The position numbers and the translations under genes are program-made. A stretch of DNA of 64,000 bases, from contig FJOG01000017.1 in the NCBI GenBank assembly GCA_900073065.1, positions 926,149-990,148 on the forward strand, written 5' to 3'. This DNA is from Phialocephala subalpina (Eukaryota > Ascomycota > Leotiomycetes > Helotiales > Mollisiaceae). Under the pieces are notes generated by a model. The model made no database searches. It worked only from the letters and a program-made list of their open reading frames with translations, and was not told the DNA's origin. Positions within the stretch are counted from its first letter, which is position 1. Every line of letters starts with the position of its first letter. This document shows, one piece after another, positions 44,401 through 56,154 of this stretch.

Positions 44401-46392
44401 AGTGAAAGCACCGGCCGAGGTTTTTGGCAGATTGAGCCAGACGGTACCGAGGACGATAGCAATGGTGATACTCGTGATCCAAGAGACAACCAGCGAGAAC
44501 TTGTCTTGCCATTTGATCAGGAATTGTCGTTGCATCAAGGCCCAGATTTGCAGATAGTATGGAACAGAGTAAACGGATTTCGAAGCTCCTTTGCGCTTGC
44601 TATCGAGCACAGCAGTGACGAAGTCATCGTGTCTCTGCTTGTCCTCGGCGATAGTCTTTCGGTAGCTGGTCATCTCATCGTTAAGCAATGTTGCGAATTT
44701 TGACTGGTTGAAAGCTTCGGCGAGAGTGTCGGGACTGTGAGGCGCATTTTCAGCTGACCGGCCGTCTGCATACTCTCGCTCGAATTCATCTGTACAACCT
44801 GTCAAGAAGTCCGGAGAAGTTTGACGTGGCTTTTCTTTGAACCCAAGACCTTCGAAATAACCTCTGGCCTCTTTCGCTGGTCCAAAGTAGACTTCTCGTC
44901 CCGCGTCTATCACAAGAACCTTGTCGAATTGCTTATAAATGTTCTCAGAAGCCTGGTACAATGAGACGAAAGTTGTAGTCTTGTAAATGTTTGTCATGAT
45001 CCTGAGTGATTTGGCGTAGTCCAAGGCCGTCGACGCATCCAGGCCTCGTGTCGAATTGTCCCATGCACATACTGTGGCAGATGTAACCATCATCTCAGCA
45101 ATCGAAACTCGCTTTCGTTCACCTCCTGAAACGCCTGTCCGACGGGTTAGCACTGTAAGAACTTTTCTGGGAGAAGCTCCGGAGCCGAGAGCTGCCTCAG
45201 ATCATATGCAAAAAGAGGGCTTATGGACTCTCTATTTATGAGGGAGATAAGCTTACCTCTGACGAACGGATTTCCGACGATGGTGTTCCGAGTATGCTCA
45301 ATGTTGAACATCTTCAGAAATGTTGTAATAACCTTGTCCTTGAAATCGGCTTTCGACATTCCATGTGGGCGCTTTCCTGGCGTTTTGGTATCCAGAGCAA
45401 AACCCAAAGTCTGCCCAACCGTAAGAGTAGGATGATGAACATCGTCTTCCTGGTTATACACAGCTTCTCCTCGATACTGCTTGGCGAACGTATTTGCATC
45501 AAACGGCCCATAAAGAACCTCTCCGTTCACTCCAGTATATCCAAATCGCTGATTCGCAATAACCTTCAAGAAAGTCGTACATCCCGAACCTGGTCTTCCT
45601 AGCACAAGTACCATTTCACCAGGGTGAACTACACCTTTGAAGTCCTTCAAGATGTTGACCTCGCGCCCCTTCTTCCCCACACCCAAAATGTGCATTCCTG
45701 TTTCGATGACATTGAAGAAGCTGACAAATGCGTCGGGGAAGGTCTTGACGAAGTTGGTTACTCCTCCTGTGCCGGAGACAGTTAGGTTCTCCCATATTAC
45801 TCCGATCTTTTTGCTGCGAATGCCGGATTCTTGTTCCGCCTAGGTAGAGTTAGCGTGAATGTCCCAAATCAAGCAGTACATCAGCTCCAGCAGAATGTCC
45901 GTAGGAAGGTGAGTAACTCGGAGTAGGACAATGTCGGAAATCCGCTCGTAGACTCGCAACTGCAAATCTGTGCCCCAATCCTTGCGCCAAAGGGTGGTGA
46001 GAGAAAATTGGTACCGTATGATCCCCCCTCAATACATTCTCCAAATCAAACGTCTCATCCTCAGTGGTCGAACCATCCGAAGCACTCTTCTCAACATCCT
46101 TCTCGCTCACACCTTTCCTCGATTGACTCCTAGACAACCTCTTACTCGCCTGACTTATGCCGCTCAGCTCTCTTTGCAAAGTCGCAAATTCTGCCTCGGC
46201 AGCTTTGATATTGACGCCTTCGATCGTACTGAAGCCATTGGGATTTTCTCGTCGCGCATTTTCGCGGATGGATTCGCTGTCGGCGGCGGTGTCAATTGAG
46301 GAGCGGATTGTGGTGGGCGCGGTGCCGGTTGGTGTTTCTTCGAGGGCCTTTGGGGAGGGTTCGTAGGGTTCCAAGGTTTCTTTCTCAGACAT
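41462..46392 (-). CDS. PDR-type ABC-G multidrug transporter
   Basis: This is a full-size pleiotropic drug resistance pump in the plasma membrane, order NBD1-TMD1-NBD2-TMD2, 1486 residues in six exons. Introns are 45840-46014, 45135-45256, 43062-43131, 42641-42690 and 41492-41544. NBD1 has the family's degenerate Walker [10 protein letters not shown] (about 207-215), ABC signature [13 protein letters not shown] and degenerate Walker [15 protein letters not shown]2 has canonical Walker [10 protein letters not shown] (about 895-903), degenerate signature [15 protein letters not shown] and Walker [15 protein letters not shown]. Each TMD has about six helices, with the conserved [18 protein letters not shown] and [15 protein letters not shown]. 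These pumps export azoles and plant or microbial toxins; the specific substrates are unknown. The last exon encodes only nine residues. Confidence 0.93.
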
Positions 46393-48136
46393 TGCGAAGG
46401 GTCGCGGGCGGCGGTCTCGCCTGTACGCGAATTGCTTGTTTGGTTTTGGCAGGGTCTGGGTGCTATAATAGAGTTCTTGAATTCTGAATACAGAGAAAGG
46501 AGAGATGGTTGAGGGGAGATTGTAAGAATTAGAATTAAAGGAATGAAAGGCTCTTTGGGAAGAAGAGCAAAGGAGAGAAGTGTGTATGAAGTGGAAGTAA
46601 ATAAATAATAACAAGTCGACCAAAAAATTGGAGCAGGGGACCTTTGAGATCTCGGACAGCTTGGTGCTATTTCTCGGGCTTAAGATAAGACTAAAACTAG
46701 CTCGTTGCTGCACAGTGCACAGCAGCCTCCAGGCGTGTGGGTCATACTCCGTGCTGAGTTTATAATATGGCCCATGTCCACATTCTACTTGCCCGTAACT
46801 TCTTCATCCCGTTACTCGCTGGGTGACGTCTCAGATAGTGGGGAATAGTGGGGTCTTGAAAGAGAGGCATGGCAATTTGGGTCTTTTCGGTCTTAGTGCA
46901 AGGTCAGTTCTGTGCCCAATGCGCGGAGAGCCTGAGTCATTAGGTTAAAATTTTAAGATACGGTGCGGATTCCAGCATTTTCAGATCTTTGCAGTGGCAT
47001 ATGTGGGCTCGTTTTCTGGGACATTCCAATCCCAGGTGGATGTTGCCCGCCGCTGTGTAACACAAAAGGAGGGGTTGCTTACTCGACGCTGCCACATTAT
47101 GGTGATAGGAGGGGTCACCGCGTCACGCGTTCATTGGCATTGCTCAAGCTTGAAGTCGACTCATCATGAGTGTTCTTGGGCAATTATATTAGCGCCACTG
47201 GCCGTTCCGCACCCTCCCAAACTGGCACGCCGAAAGACTCATGATAGGGCCAAGAAAGTTGAATTGGCCTGGAAAGTCCGCCGGAAACATGTTTGTTCCG
47301 ACTTGAAATTGTTGCTTACAAAACGTTCCACTTTGCCAAGGCCCCCATGCAAATCACACGCTGTCACACCGCTCCGTTTTGAGAGAAAAGAAGAAACTGC
47401 GACGCAGATATTCTCCACGGCTTTCCGATTGGCCCAACAACGAGAGGTGGGGTTGACGGCTGACAAGGCTGCTTCACATCCGAAGACCAACAAGGCTGTG
47501 GGTTAGTGCTTATATCTCCAAGACCCTGAGGCACACTCGCACCAAGACAAAATGTTGAGATTGGGTGAAGTGCTGCGAAGTGGGATGCAAGACGCAGTCA
47601 AACGTGTTGTGATTGACCTGAAGAGGAATTCTTTGACCGTGTTTGCTCTGGTTGGAACAATGTGGTGCAAGGCAGCCGCCGGTACGGCGGTGGTATTGCT
47701 GCCCCCGAACGAGCGAGGCATAACTGATTACCATTGATGAAAGAGAGCGTAGAGATTAGCGACACTTCTAATGCTTGAAGGTTGTGATTCAACATCCACG
47801 GAAAGGAGAGCCACGGCCCCCTGGAAACCTGGTGGTGAGAAGATGATGGAACGGGGCAATGGTGATGGATTTAGAGGATTTGAATGTTCCACAGATCCTG
47901 GGACATGGAAACCCCTATTTGGGGCAACCGAGGAAGGTAGGTCTGACTTGGAAGTTCGAATATGAGAAATGAGGTAAGAGAGGGTAAGAGAAGCTTACCT
48001 CCGCTGGCGACGGACATCATCCTGCATTCGGTCCAGGAGTTTCGAGTACGAGCCCCAAGTCTATAATTTTGCCCTCCAAATGCGTTTCCCATATGTACAG
48101 ATGCAACGCTTTCTTCTCTAAATCCCAATCCGGACC
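46393..48136. other. Long intergenic region upstream of the ABC transporter
   Basis: This 1.7-kb stretch lies upstream of the pump and downstream of the Spherulin 4-like gene. It contains only short, overlapping frames. The part next to 46392 is the pump promoter. No recognised repeat or RNA gene was seen. Confidence 0.35.
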
Positions 48137-48970
48137 TCATAACGCCCCTCTCATTCTTGCTCCTTTCGTATGCGTGCTGACATCCTTCTTTTGACTGCGT
48201 TTCCGTGAGTGATTGATCGCCCGGTCATCCAGATCACCCGTACCGATTTTCCATGCCAAAGAATCGCAAAACTGCGGCCACAAAGCTGACACCTCGTTGT
48301 AGCTGTCCTGAGTCGTAACGAGAAGTCCTCCAACATTCGCATCCGTGAGGTTGCTGATCAAATCGGCTTGAATGTACTTGTCGCCCGCGAAGTTGTGTAT
48401 CACATAGGTCGATTTGGCAAGTATGTCCCACGGCATTGCCGTCAAAGTTGTGAGGTTGAATTCCGACCATGAGTTCTCAAAGATGTTGACAGTGTCCGCC
48501 ATGTCGAAGTACGCGGGATCAACCACAACGCCAGGGTTCAGAGAAATGTGCTGCCTTCCTGGCCCGAGAGAGGTCTTTGCAAAGGCCGTTACATTCTTCA
48601 TATATGAGATTGAATCGTTCGCTGGAGACGATGTCGCTTCATCGAAAAAGATGCCTTGAACCGCAATATTCGCAGAGGTGTAATTATTCCATGCCGCATA
48701 AGAACTTATGTCTCCCATGACGCTTGAAATGTCCCGCTGCGTCCATGATGTGGCGACGTAGCCTAGAGTGACCACATTGGTGAAATTGTTGAGGGTATTG
48801 AGCGCACTCTGGTAGTTGAGATCCGGGAGTACATTGATGAGGTTCGGTGCAATGATGATATGGAAATTTAATTGAGGATGGGCAGCAATCGAAGTTGTGA
48901 TGTTACTCCAAGAAGTGACGTTATAAGGGTACAAATACAGGGGCAGAAACACGAAAGGATTGAGCACCAT
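48137..48970 (-). CDS. Spherulation-specific family 4 (Spherulin 4-like) protein
   Basis: A single exon encodes 277 residues from the ATG at 48970. It matches the Spherulin 4 domain (a TIM-barrel-like fold named from a Physarum encystment protein): VFLPLYLYPYNVTSWSNI at the start, FHIIIAPNL, LNTLNNFTNVVTLGYVATSW, AVQGIFFDEATSSP, ISLNPGVVVDPAYFDMADTVNIFEN, STYVIHNF. The acidic FFDEA resembles glycosidase active-site strands, and relatives have been linked to galactosaminogalactan hydrolysis (Ega3/Sph3); the link to this protein is inference. Seven or more N-glycosylation sequons suggest secretion, yet the start has no classical signal peptide. The basic tail (SRKRSQKKD) is unusual. An undetected 5' exon could supply the signal peptide. 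Confidence 0.82.
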   Translation of the reverse strand: MVLNPFVFLPLYLYPYNVTSWSNITTSIAAHPQLNFHIIIAPNLINVLPDLNYQSALNTLNNFTNVVTLGYVATSWTQRDISSVMGDISSYAAWNNYTSANIAVQGIFFDEATSSPANDSISYMKNVTAFAKTSLGPGRQHISLNPGVVVDPAYFDMADTVNIFENSWSEFNLTTLTAMPWDILAKSTYVIHNFAGDKYIQADLISNLTDANVGGLLVTTQDSYNEVSALWPQFCDSLAWKIGTGDLDDRAINHSRKRSQKKDVSTHTKGARMRGAL

Positions 48971-49805
48971 GTTGGCCGTGAAGGAAAGTAAACGGTGAAC
49001 CTTTCAAGCCCGAATTCGAGACCACAACGTTGCGAAATCGACAACAGACCAGAAGTTTAAGATAAGAGATCCTTGCATTTTCGTTTGCCAGCTTGAGTAT
49101 TGCCTGTATCGTGTTTGACGTCTCTCCTGGGTACGCGTCGGGATGCAGAGCAGAAAATTCTCCAGGCTGAATCTTAAATTGAGGCCTTCATCTGAGGAAA
49201 CTTCCCTAGTGGCTTACCCAAACATCTTGCAAGATTGCGCACGCAATGCTAATATTGGGTTGGATCAGCTGGTAGTTGATTCTGTGCATCGGGAATGAAA
49301 GAAGATGAGAATTGAGATGTTTGGGAGATGGTTGTCAAGATAAGGGAGGTTGGCTGTACGGCACCCGATGTGGACACGGGACGCAATCTTCTCATCAATC
49401 TGATCGACGTCTTGATATCTAATTACCCGTCTTCTATCGTGAACTATTTTTGCTCCCTTTTCCAACATGACGGGACTTCACGTGGCGCGGAGTAACGTTT
49501 CAATCAAAGAGAAACTGCGTATGGCTTCATCCCATTCTTCACCACTTCTGCACGTGTCCTTACATCCAACCGGTGCGGGGGAACCTACCGGCTGAACGAC
49601 TCCGATGTCATGACGGGGCCTCAACGGTCACTTTACCATGGCCAGTCGCTGCAGATCAACATGAGCTAGGGGCTATAAGTATCAAGATGGCACAATGTTG
49701 TTCAGTCGGTTGGGGTACTCGATCGAGAGCCTCAGCGAAAGTCCGTCCTTCGGAAGGTTATTGTCAATCTCCAGATTCGAGAATCTTGCCAACGACCTCG
49801 TCACC
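48971..49805. other. Divergent intergenic region
   Basis: This lies between the starts of the Spherulin 4-like gene and the alpha-galactosidase. It may include a missing 5' exon for the former. No other gene or repeat was recognised. Confidence 0.35.
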
Positions 49806-51588
49806 ATGGCTCAAAGAATCCGGAACCTGCTTTTAGGAGCAACGGCATTGACCCATGCTTTCTCCTTGGCTTCGGTACTTCAACCAACCCCACCAATGGG
49901 TGAGTACTCCGTACCACCTCCGGACCTAGAGGGCCGTTCTAATATTAGATAGGCTTTAACGACTGGTCTCAATTCGAATGCGGGCTGAACGAATCTGTCT
50001 TCGTGGAAACTGCTCATGCAATGGTCAACAATGGCCTACTTGCTGCCGGATATGACAGAATTAACCTCGATGATTGTTGGTCAACATTCGACAGGGCTGC
50101 TAATGGCTCGATGGTCTGGAACTCGGAGAAATTCCCACATGGCCTTCCTTGGTTGACCAACTACCTTAAGGATCTTGGGTTCACCCCGGGTATCTATACC
50201 GATGCAGGCAATCTAAGCTGCGGTGGCTATCCAGGCGCTTACGGTTACGAAGAACTCGATGCTCAGACCTTCGCTGATTGGGGCTTTGAGTATGTCAAGC
50301 TCGATGGCTGCAATATGCCAACTGGAACGGAAGAAGAGTACAAGGAAGTTTATGGCAAATGGCACGAGATCTTGAGTAACATGGAATCACCAATGGTCTT
50401 CTCTGAATCTGCAGTAATCAAGCCTTTTCTTTGTCTCGCCTCTTGAATTTTGCTGTGTTGGAGGCTCCCGAGGAGGTTTCCTCCTCTTCGGCTTTTTCCA
50501 TGTGCTGAAAACATAGCACTAACTTCCTGAAGCCAGCATACTTTGCTGAAGCCGCAAACCTGACAGACTGGTACTCGGTGATGGATTGGGTCCCAAAGTT
50601 CGGTCAACTCGCCCGACATTCTCGAGACACTCTTGTTTGGAACAGTACAGCATACTGGCCTGACATTACTGGATGGGACTCTGTCATGTTCAATTACGGA
50701 CAGGAAGTGCGGCTCGCTCGATACCAGAAACCTGGATACTTTAACGATCCAGACTTTCTAAACGTCGATCATTTTGACTATACATTGGACGAGAAGAAAT
50801 CGCATTTTGCAATCTGGGCATCATTGTCTGCACCGCTCATCATCTCGGCTTGGATACCAGGCTTCAGTGCCGCCGAAATTGAGTATCTGACGAACGAAGA
50901 CATGATAGCTGTCAATCAGGACCCGCTAGCTCTTCAAGCAACACTCGTCAGCCAAGATGGCACTTGGGATGTTCTGACAAAGGACCTTGCCAATGGTGAT
51001 CGCCTTCTGACTGTCATCAACCGTGGGAACTACATTGCCAGCTATAGTGTGTCATTCAAACGGATCGGACTTCCATCATTTGATGGTGTCCATGTCAGAG
51101 ACCTGTGGACGGGATCAACTTCATTTGCCTACAAGCAAGTCACAGCCCACAGTATCCCATCTCACGGGACGGCGGTTTTCAGACTCTCCGCGCTCGGCGG
51201 ATCATGCGATATCACACCGACAGGCATGATCTTCAACACCTACTCATTGACGAGTTTGACCTCATCTGGCAAAGGTGTGAGTTGGGTAAACTCGACTGGA
51301 GTTGATGGACAAGTGTGGCAGATACGAGATGACGGAACGATCAGAAGCATTGCGAATGAGCGGTCTTGTCTAACCGACGCTGGTCAAGGCAAAGTGACAA
51401 TTACGCCGTGCTCGTGGAGGCAAAATCAGAAATGGGACTACCTGTACTCAGGGAACGTGAAGAGTAGGAGCTCGGGCCTGTGCCTTACTGAGGCGACGAA
51501 CGAGGCTGTCGTTACGGCGAAGTGCTTATACGAAGACAACACGCAGGTCTTTGCGTTGCCAAGTGGGGTGAACATCGTTGATTCATGA
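49806..51588 (+). CDS. Secreted alpha-galactosidase, GH27 with C-terminal ricin-type (CBM13) module
   Basis: This enzyme hydrolyses terminal alpha-1,6-galactose from galactomannan and raffinose-type sugars. Three exons (introns 49900-49952 and 50414-50532) encode 536 residues. A signal peptide ([20 protein letters not shown]) precedes [15 protein letters not shown], the family opening. The nucleophile is Asp149 in YVKLDGCN, and the acid/base is Asp about 229 in YWPDITGWD. Other GH27 motifs are [29 protein letters not shown] and APLIISAW. From about 400 a beta-trefoil lectin-like module follows ([28 protein letters not shown]). The pattern matches Aspergillus AglA-type enzymes. The acceptor CCTGAAG before PAYFAEAA was preferred because it keeps [18 protein letters not shown] intact. 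Confidence 0.93.
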
Positions 51589-52675
51589 GCGCTGATATTC
51601 ATCACCACAAATGGAAAACGTGTTTATGAATCAATCAAGTTCCGAGCAGAATTCGAGGAGGATCAGTGATCTCTTATGATGCCAGTCAAAATCAAGCGAC
51701 AAGATTCGCTTGTGCATAATAGTCTCGTTGCTTCATCGTCGGAGTTTTGCGAGATATCGCCCACAGAAACAAAATCGGACCTGAAGCGCAATCAACTCGT
51801 AGATCTCCGAAGGCAAAAGTGAGTCTGGGGCATTTTTTTGAAGTTTTTTTTTGGGACTCTCTATTTAACTTCACGGTTGTCCTCGATCTTCTCTTTGCAA
51901 TTACTTGTTCCTAGGGATCCTTTTTTTATGTTTTGGGGGCTCTTTATTCAACTTCACGGTTATCTTCGATCTTCTCCTTGCAATAACTTGTCCCGAGGCT
52001 TGAGAAGAATGGCGCTCTCTCTCGCTTAGACCCTGTTGGCACTGATTTCAAAGGCATTGTAGAAACGGACTGAGGACAAACTATCCGAAAAGCACTCAAT
52101 TGGGTCAGAGAGAGCGAAAGAACAAAACTTTCAGCATATCAAAGCTGCAAAATGTTGGGTGGTCGACCACGCTATCCTACAAGTGCGGGGACTCTTGAAC
52201 TCGCTCCCTTATCTCCGAAGATATCTTCAAAGCAGAACCGGTGGTATAGATTTGAATAAGCATTTTTTCTGCATCGGAGCCCAACGGCGGCTCCCAGTAT
52301 TGGTAGTTCAGGTCAAGTTGTGCTCCGTGGTGGAAATCTAACACGCCTGGCCCGAGCGAGCAGTCGACTGCACACGCCATTCCGGTGGACACCTCCTCAC
52401 AAGGACGACACGATTCGAGAAGAGATGTAAAGCCGCCCATTGGCTGAACTCTTTTGTCCCTCGTGTCAAATTCATGTTTTTTTTGGACTCTGCTGCGAAA
52501 CTTCTTTGCGATTGCGTCAGTCTTTTTTTTGTGTTTACTTTTAGCGCGCTTGAGAAGCGATCCCAAGCGAGCTCTTCCCCTTCTTGAACACTTCACCTCC
52601 ATCACTACAGTGCTGCTTGAAGATGAGATATCCAAGGATAACGTTTCGTGTCTCATAATTATCTACAGCACGGAT
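51589..52675. other. Intergenic region with an 82-bp-period direct repeat
   Basis: This stretch separates the alpha-galactosidase and the dehydrogenase, which are convergent. It holds a two-copy diverged direct repeat (51851-51998). A 159-codon minus-strand frame (52177-52656) begins with ATG and has a Lys/Arg-rich first half, but I recognise no family in it. Confidence 0.4.
51851..51998. repeat. Two-copy direct repeat, period about 82 bp
   Basis: A unit of about 66 bp beginning TTGGGACTCTCTATTTAACT at 51851 recurs at about 51933 as TTGGGGGCTCTTTATTCAAC. Both continue with TTCACGGTT, TCGATCTTCTC, TTGCAAT and ACTTGT. Differences are mostly transitions. It looks like an old local duplication. 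Confidence 0.6.
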
Positions 52676-53813
52676 CTACCAGTCAAATTTCTCTCCCACC
52701 AATTTCTCACTCAATGCCCATAGCCTATCTTGGTCCGCTTCACTCATTCCTTCCGGTTGATGCTCCGCAACATCACCATTCGCCAGATACGCACCACTCA
52801 CGGCCGCAAGACTTGGATCCAGAGCAGCGATCAAAGTCGTCGAGCACCCTTGATCCAACGTTTTCAGCGGTTCGCGCTTGAACTCTCTTCCATGTTTCGC
52901 TTCTGCCGCTGCAGCTCTAGCTAGCGCATCTGCTAGGAGAGTATCGCTGGCTAGCATATGGACTTGGAGTCCTGACCTGATTGCTATTTTCACATCAGCC
53001 ACGATCCAATCACTAATTCAAGTCGAGATAACGAAAAGAAACAGAAGCTGACTCACAACCAGGATGCAAACTAAACGCCTTCCCCTCCGTACCCGTCTTC
53101 TCAAACACCCTCGCCAAACTCTTCGCAAACAAAATATTCGCCATCTTACTCTGTCCATAAGCCTCCCACTCCGAATACGCCTTCCCCTTCCCTTTCTCCC
53201 CATCGCCATCAAAATTCCAGTCTTCGAATCTTACATCACCCTGAGTATGCCCGGAACTACTCACCATCACCACGACTGGCTTTTCCGCTTTCAAAACATT
53301 CGGCATCAATAAGTTCGTGAGTAAGAAATGTCCAATATGGTTTGTACCAAATTGGCTCTCGATTCCATCTGGAGTGAGGTTGAAAGGACAGGCCATGATT
53401 GCGGCGTTGCAGATTAGGATGTCGAGTCCTCTGTCTCCCAGGATGGAGGAGATCTTGGCCGCGGCGGAGCGGACGGAGGATTGAGAGGCGAGGTCGCAGA
53501 GGACGAATTGTACGTTGAGGGAGGGGTATTTTTGGTTGATTTCTTGGACTACGGGTGTGACTTTGGGTTCTGAACGGCCGGTCAAGAGGAGGAGGGAGGG
53601 AGAGCCGGCGGCGACAGAGAGGGCGGTGGCGGCACCGATTCCGCCGGCAGAGGGGCCGGTGATGAGGACTTTGGGTTGTTAGCTGGAGGATGGACACGAA
53701 TTTCCGGGGAAGTTACTAGTTTTGTCCTTGACTCGGTCTTTGAAGGCTTCTACTACTTCGGTGCCGGTTGAGGAGTAGCTCCAGCGTGTGATTTTGGTTT
53801 GTGGGGATGACAT
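52676..53813 (-). CDS. Short-chain dehydrogenase/reductase (retinol dehydrogenase-like)
   Basis: This NAD(P)-dependent oxidoreductase of the classical SDR fold has three exons (introns 53669-53716 and 52984-53056) and 338 residues from MSSPQTKITRWSYSSTGTEV. The cofactor motif is TGPSAGGIG (TGxxxGxG) after VKDKTILI. Then come LLLLTGRSE, VLCDLASQSSVRSAA and ILICNAAIMA. The catalytic Ser lies in VMVSSSGH and the Tyr/Lys pair in AYGQSKMANILFAKSL, followed by FSLHPGSI. All catalytic residues are present. The substrate cannot be told; fungal relatives are commonly annotated as retinol, daunorubicin C-13 or WW-domain-oxidoreductase-like enzymes. No biosynthetic cluster partner is adjacent, so a stand-alone metabolic or detoxifying role is more likely. 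Confidence 0.9.
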
Positions 53814-54865
53814 TTTGGTGGTATCTTCGAGAAACAGGATGATTGGGATCGAATTTGATGGTGGAATTGACTTATAATAATCACACGAATATTCAGGTGC
53901 TTTATATATCTGAACCTCTTCTCCAAATCGAAAGCCAGCCAGCCATAGGCGGCCGAACCGTGTGGCGGGCATGCAAAGGACGCGGCCGCTTCCTGAGCAT
54001 GCATGTAAATCCGAGTCTTATGTCCTTTATGTCAGCACCTTGCAGCAGTGCCTCTGGAATCAACGGAATCAACAGATTTTCCTAACTTTCAATAGTTGTG
54101 AGATACTATTGTAAGTCATCTCAATTCGAGTGGCTTCTTTGTCATCATGGTGTTATGGTAACCTGAAGTATTCTGGTGTTGTTCATGTCGACGACGCCCT
54201 GAACCCCTCGCTTACGCTTTCGTCATCATACCTGCGAAATGCAACAAGAAAGCCAGTCTCGACGCCTCTGACGAAATTATAAATGTCTTCAAAAAGCTTA
54301 ATTCAAATATCAAAGACAGTTCAATCGCCTTGCTCGCGTTGCTCCAAAACTAACATCACGGTTGCAAGGCCAGGTACAGTACGCAAAATCAAGGGTCCAA
54401 AATTGGGCATGCAAAACCAGGTCGGCAACATTGGGTAGTCAAAATCAAGCGACCAACTTCAGGTCTGCGAAATCCCGTGTACAACGGCAAGTGCACATGA
54501 TGTTCGCGGACCTTGCGATGTGCAACAAATTTTCAATTGTCCAATGATATTCCAGGACATTGAGGGGTTCCTCCTCCTCCACGTGCAAGAATAATTTCTG
54601 ATTCGAAAATACTTTAAGTATCGAAGAAAGCTATTGACAGCAAGATTAGGCCATTGCCGGATAACATACTAAAAAGGACATGAGCGGCATCCACCACTAT
54701 ATTCTTCGATTCCCTCCTGCTCACACGTTACACGTGATATCCAATTTCTTTCCGCTCAATGGCAGGGAAAGTAGTCGTAGAAGAATTAATCACGTCATCA
54801 ATACGATTTGTTGAAGAAGAAATTGGAGAAGGGGAACGATTTGCGATTGAACAGAAAGATATTGC
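53814..54865. other. Intergenic region with a short degenerate tandem repeat
   Basis: This lies between the dehydrogenase start and the PhyH-like gene end. The only structure noticed is the four-unit repeat at about 54385-54500. No gene was recognised. Confidence 0.4.
54385..54500. repeat. Degenerate tandem repeat of about 28 bp, four units
   Basis: Units begin GCAAAATCAAG, GCAAAACCAGG, GTCAAAATCAAG and GCGAAATCCCG and continue with (C)CAA-type words, GGTC(C/G) and TTGGG or TTCAGG. Spacing is 27-30 bp. The plus strand is open across it, but no gene context supports translation. Confidence 0.4.
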
Positions 54866-55750
54866 TCAACCTTCAAGTGAGTACCCGACATCACCACTCT
54901 CCCGTCCCAGCTTGATCAGTCTCGCTCTCATTCCCTCCGCTCTCTTCTTTTCTTCCTCGCTCAGAGCAGAGAAATCTACATCTTCAACCCACTCTCCAAT
55001 TCCATGCTGCAACACATTCCTCGCCCTCAACCTGCTTCCACCAACATGCCCCATACTCCCATGCAGCGTCATCCTCTCTTTGCTGCTCACATACGCTCCC
55101 CGATGCAGAATGTTGTTGTTATAGAACACCACATCTCCGGGCTTCATCCTGACCTTAATCTCTCCCGGCAGTCCCTTCTCAAACGGTCCCGCTTCCCTCT
55201 CAACTAATGTTCTCGCCCTGCTATGGCTTCCCGGAACCACGATCAGAGAATCATCGTCATAAAGCGCCAAATTCCATTGTGTATGCCAAGCTGGTTCCCT
55301 CAACCTCTCCAACTCCTCCTCCGCACTCGCCGTAGCAGGAATATCATCCCTATGCCACCTCAGCTCAAAATCCCTATCCGGCCGAATCAAAATATTGAAC
55401 AACTCCATCACCAACTCTTCATCCTCACATTCGAGAAGTTCTTTTACGACATCGGTGATACCGGAGGAGAAGTAGTTCTTGACGAAGATGGAGGAGTTGG
55501 GGAGAGAGGGGTGCATGAGGAATTGGACGCCCCAGATTCCGCCTGCGGCGGGGTTGGCTCCTGGCTCGATGTTCCAGGGTGGGAATTGCTTTGGAAGGGT
55601 GCGGACGTAGGGCCAGTTTCCAGAGCGGGCGAGGGTGATGGTCTCGGCGGAAGCGGAGCGGAGGGTGGTGAGTTGTTCTGGTGTGAGGACATTGGAGATC
55701 AGGACGAAGCCGTCTCTGTTGAGGGATTCGAGGTAGTTGGATTTGGCCAT
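54866..55750 (-). CDS. Phytanoyl-CoA dioxygenase (PhyH) family protein
   Basis: This is a predicted Fe(II)/2-oxoglutarate-dependent oxygenase. One exon encodes 294 residues from MAKSNYLESLNRDGFVLISNVLTPEQL, the usual opening of PhyH proteins. The metal-binding HxD lies in LRWHRDDIPA, the distal His in NNNILHRGAYVSS, and the 2-oxoglutarate-binding Arg is probably that of SKERMTLHGS. VVPGSHSRARTL and MKPGDVVFYNN are typical family strands. Length is normal. No presequence or peroxisomal C-terminal tripeptide is visible (ending SLEG), so the role is probably not in phytanic acid oxidation itself. Fungal relatives act on varied small molecules; the substrate is unknown. Confidence 0.9.
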   Translation of the reverse strand: MAKSNYLESLNRDGFVLISNVLTPEQLTTLRSASAETITLARSGNWPYVRTLPKQFPPWNIEPGANPAAGGIWGVQFLMHPSLPNSSIFVKNYFSSGITDVVKELLECEDEELVMELFNILIRPDRDFELRWHRDDIPATASAEEELERLREPAWHTQWNLALYDDDSLIVVPGSHSRARTLVEREAGPFEKGLPGEIKVRMKPGDVVFYNNNILHRGAYVSSKERMTLHGSMGHVGGSRLRARNVLQHGIGEWVEDVDFSALSEEEKKRAEGMRARLIKLGRESGDVGYSLEG

Positions 55751-56154
55751 GTTGTGAAGCTGAGGTGTTTGCTTGAGTCGTGTTTATGAGGTTTTGGAAG
55801 CCTTCCAAGGTCTGGACCTTGCTGAGAATTGCTGTTTATATGCTTGAAACAGTTTCAATGTCTGGTAGGAATAGTCGTCGTCTCATATCAGGTGACGGTT
55901 GCAGAAGGTTGCAGAACTCCTGAAGATCTTTGGTCGCTGTGCCGCTACCACATACTCCTTGCAAAATAGCATGCAACGTAACAAATGGATGGTTGTTCTT
56001 CTGAGACGCGATTTTCGTTTTGTTTGGTTGAGAAGGTTCGTGGCTAAAGAGGGAACATCCGATGTGAACCGGCACTGCACCTTCCCCTCGAGAGTGGGGT
56101 TGATGAGACGCCCCGCAGCACGTGAAGCACCAGCCAGGACACCCCTACCGTCGA
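55751..56154. other. Short intergenic region, nothing recognised
   Basis: This 404-bp stretch lies between two minus-strand genes (PhyH-like start and ACT-domain gene end). Overlapping small frames only. Confidence 0.35.

Noticed and set aside
52177..52656. 159-codon ATG-initiated minus-strand frame with a Lys/Arg-rich first half
   Set aside because: No recognised domain, no upstream promoter evidence and it lies in a spacer with duplicated sequence. Conservation in another species would be needed before calling it.
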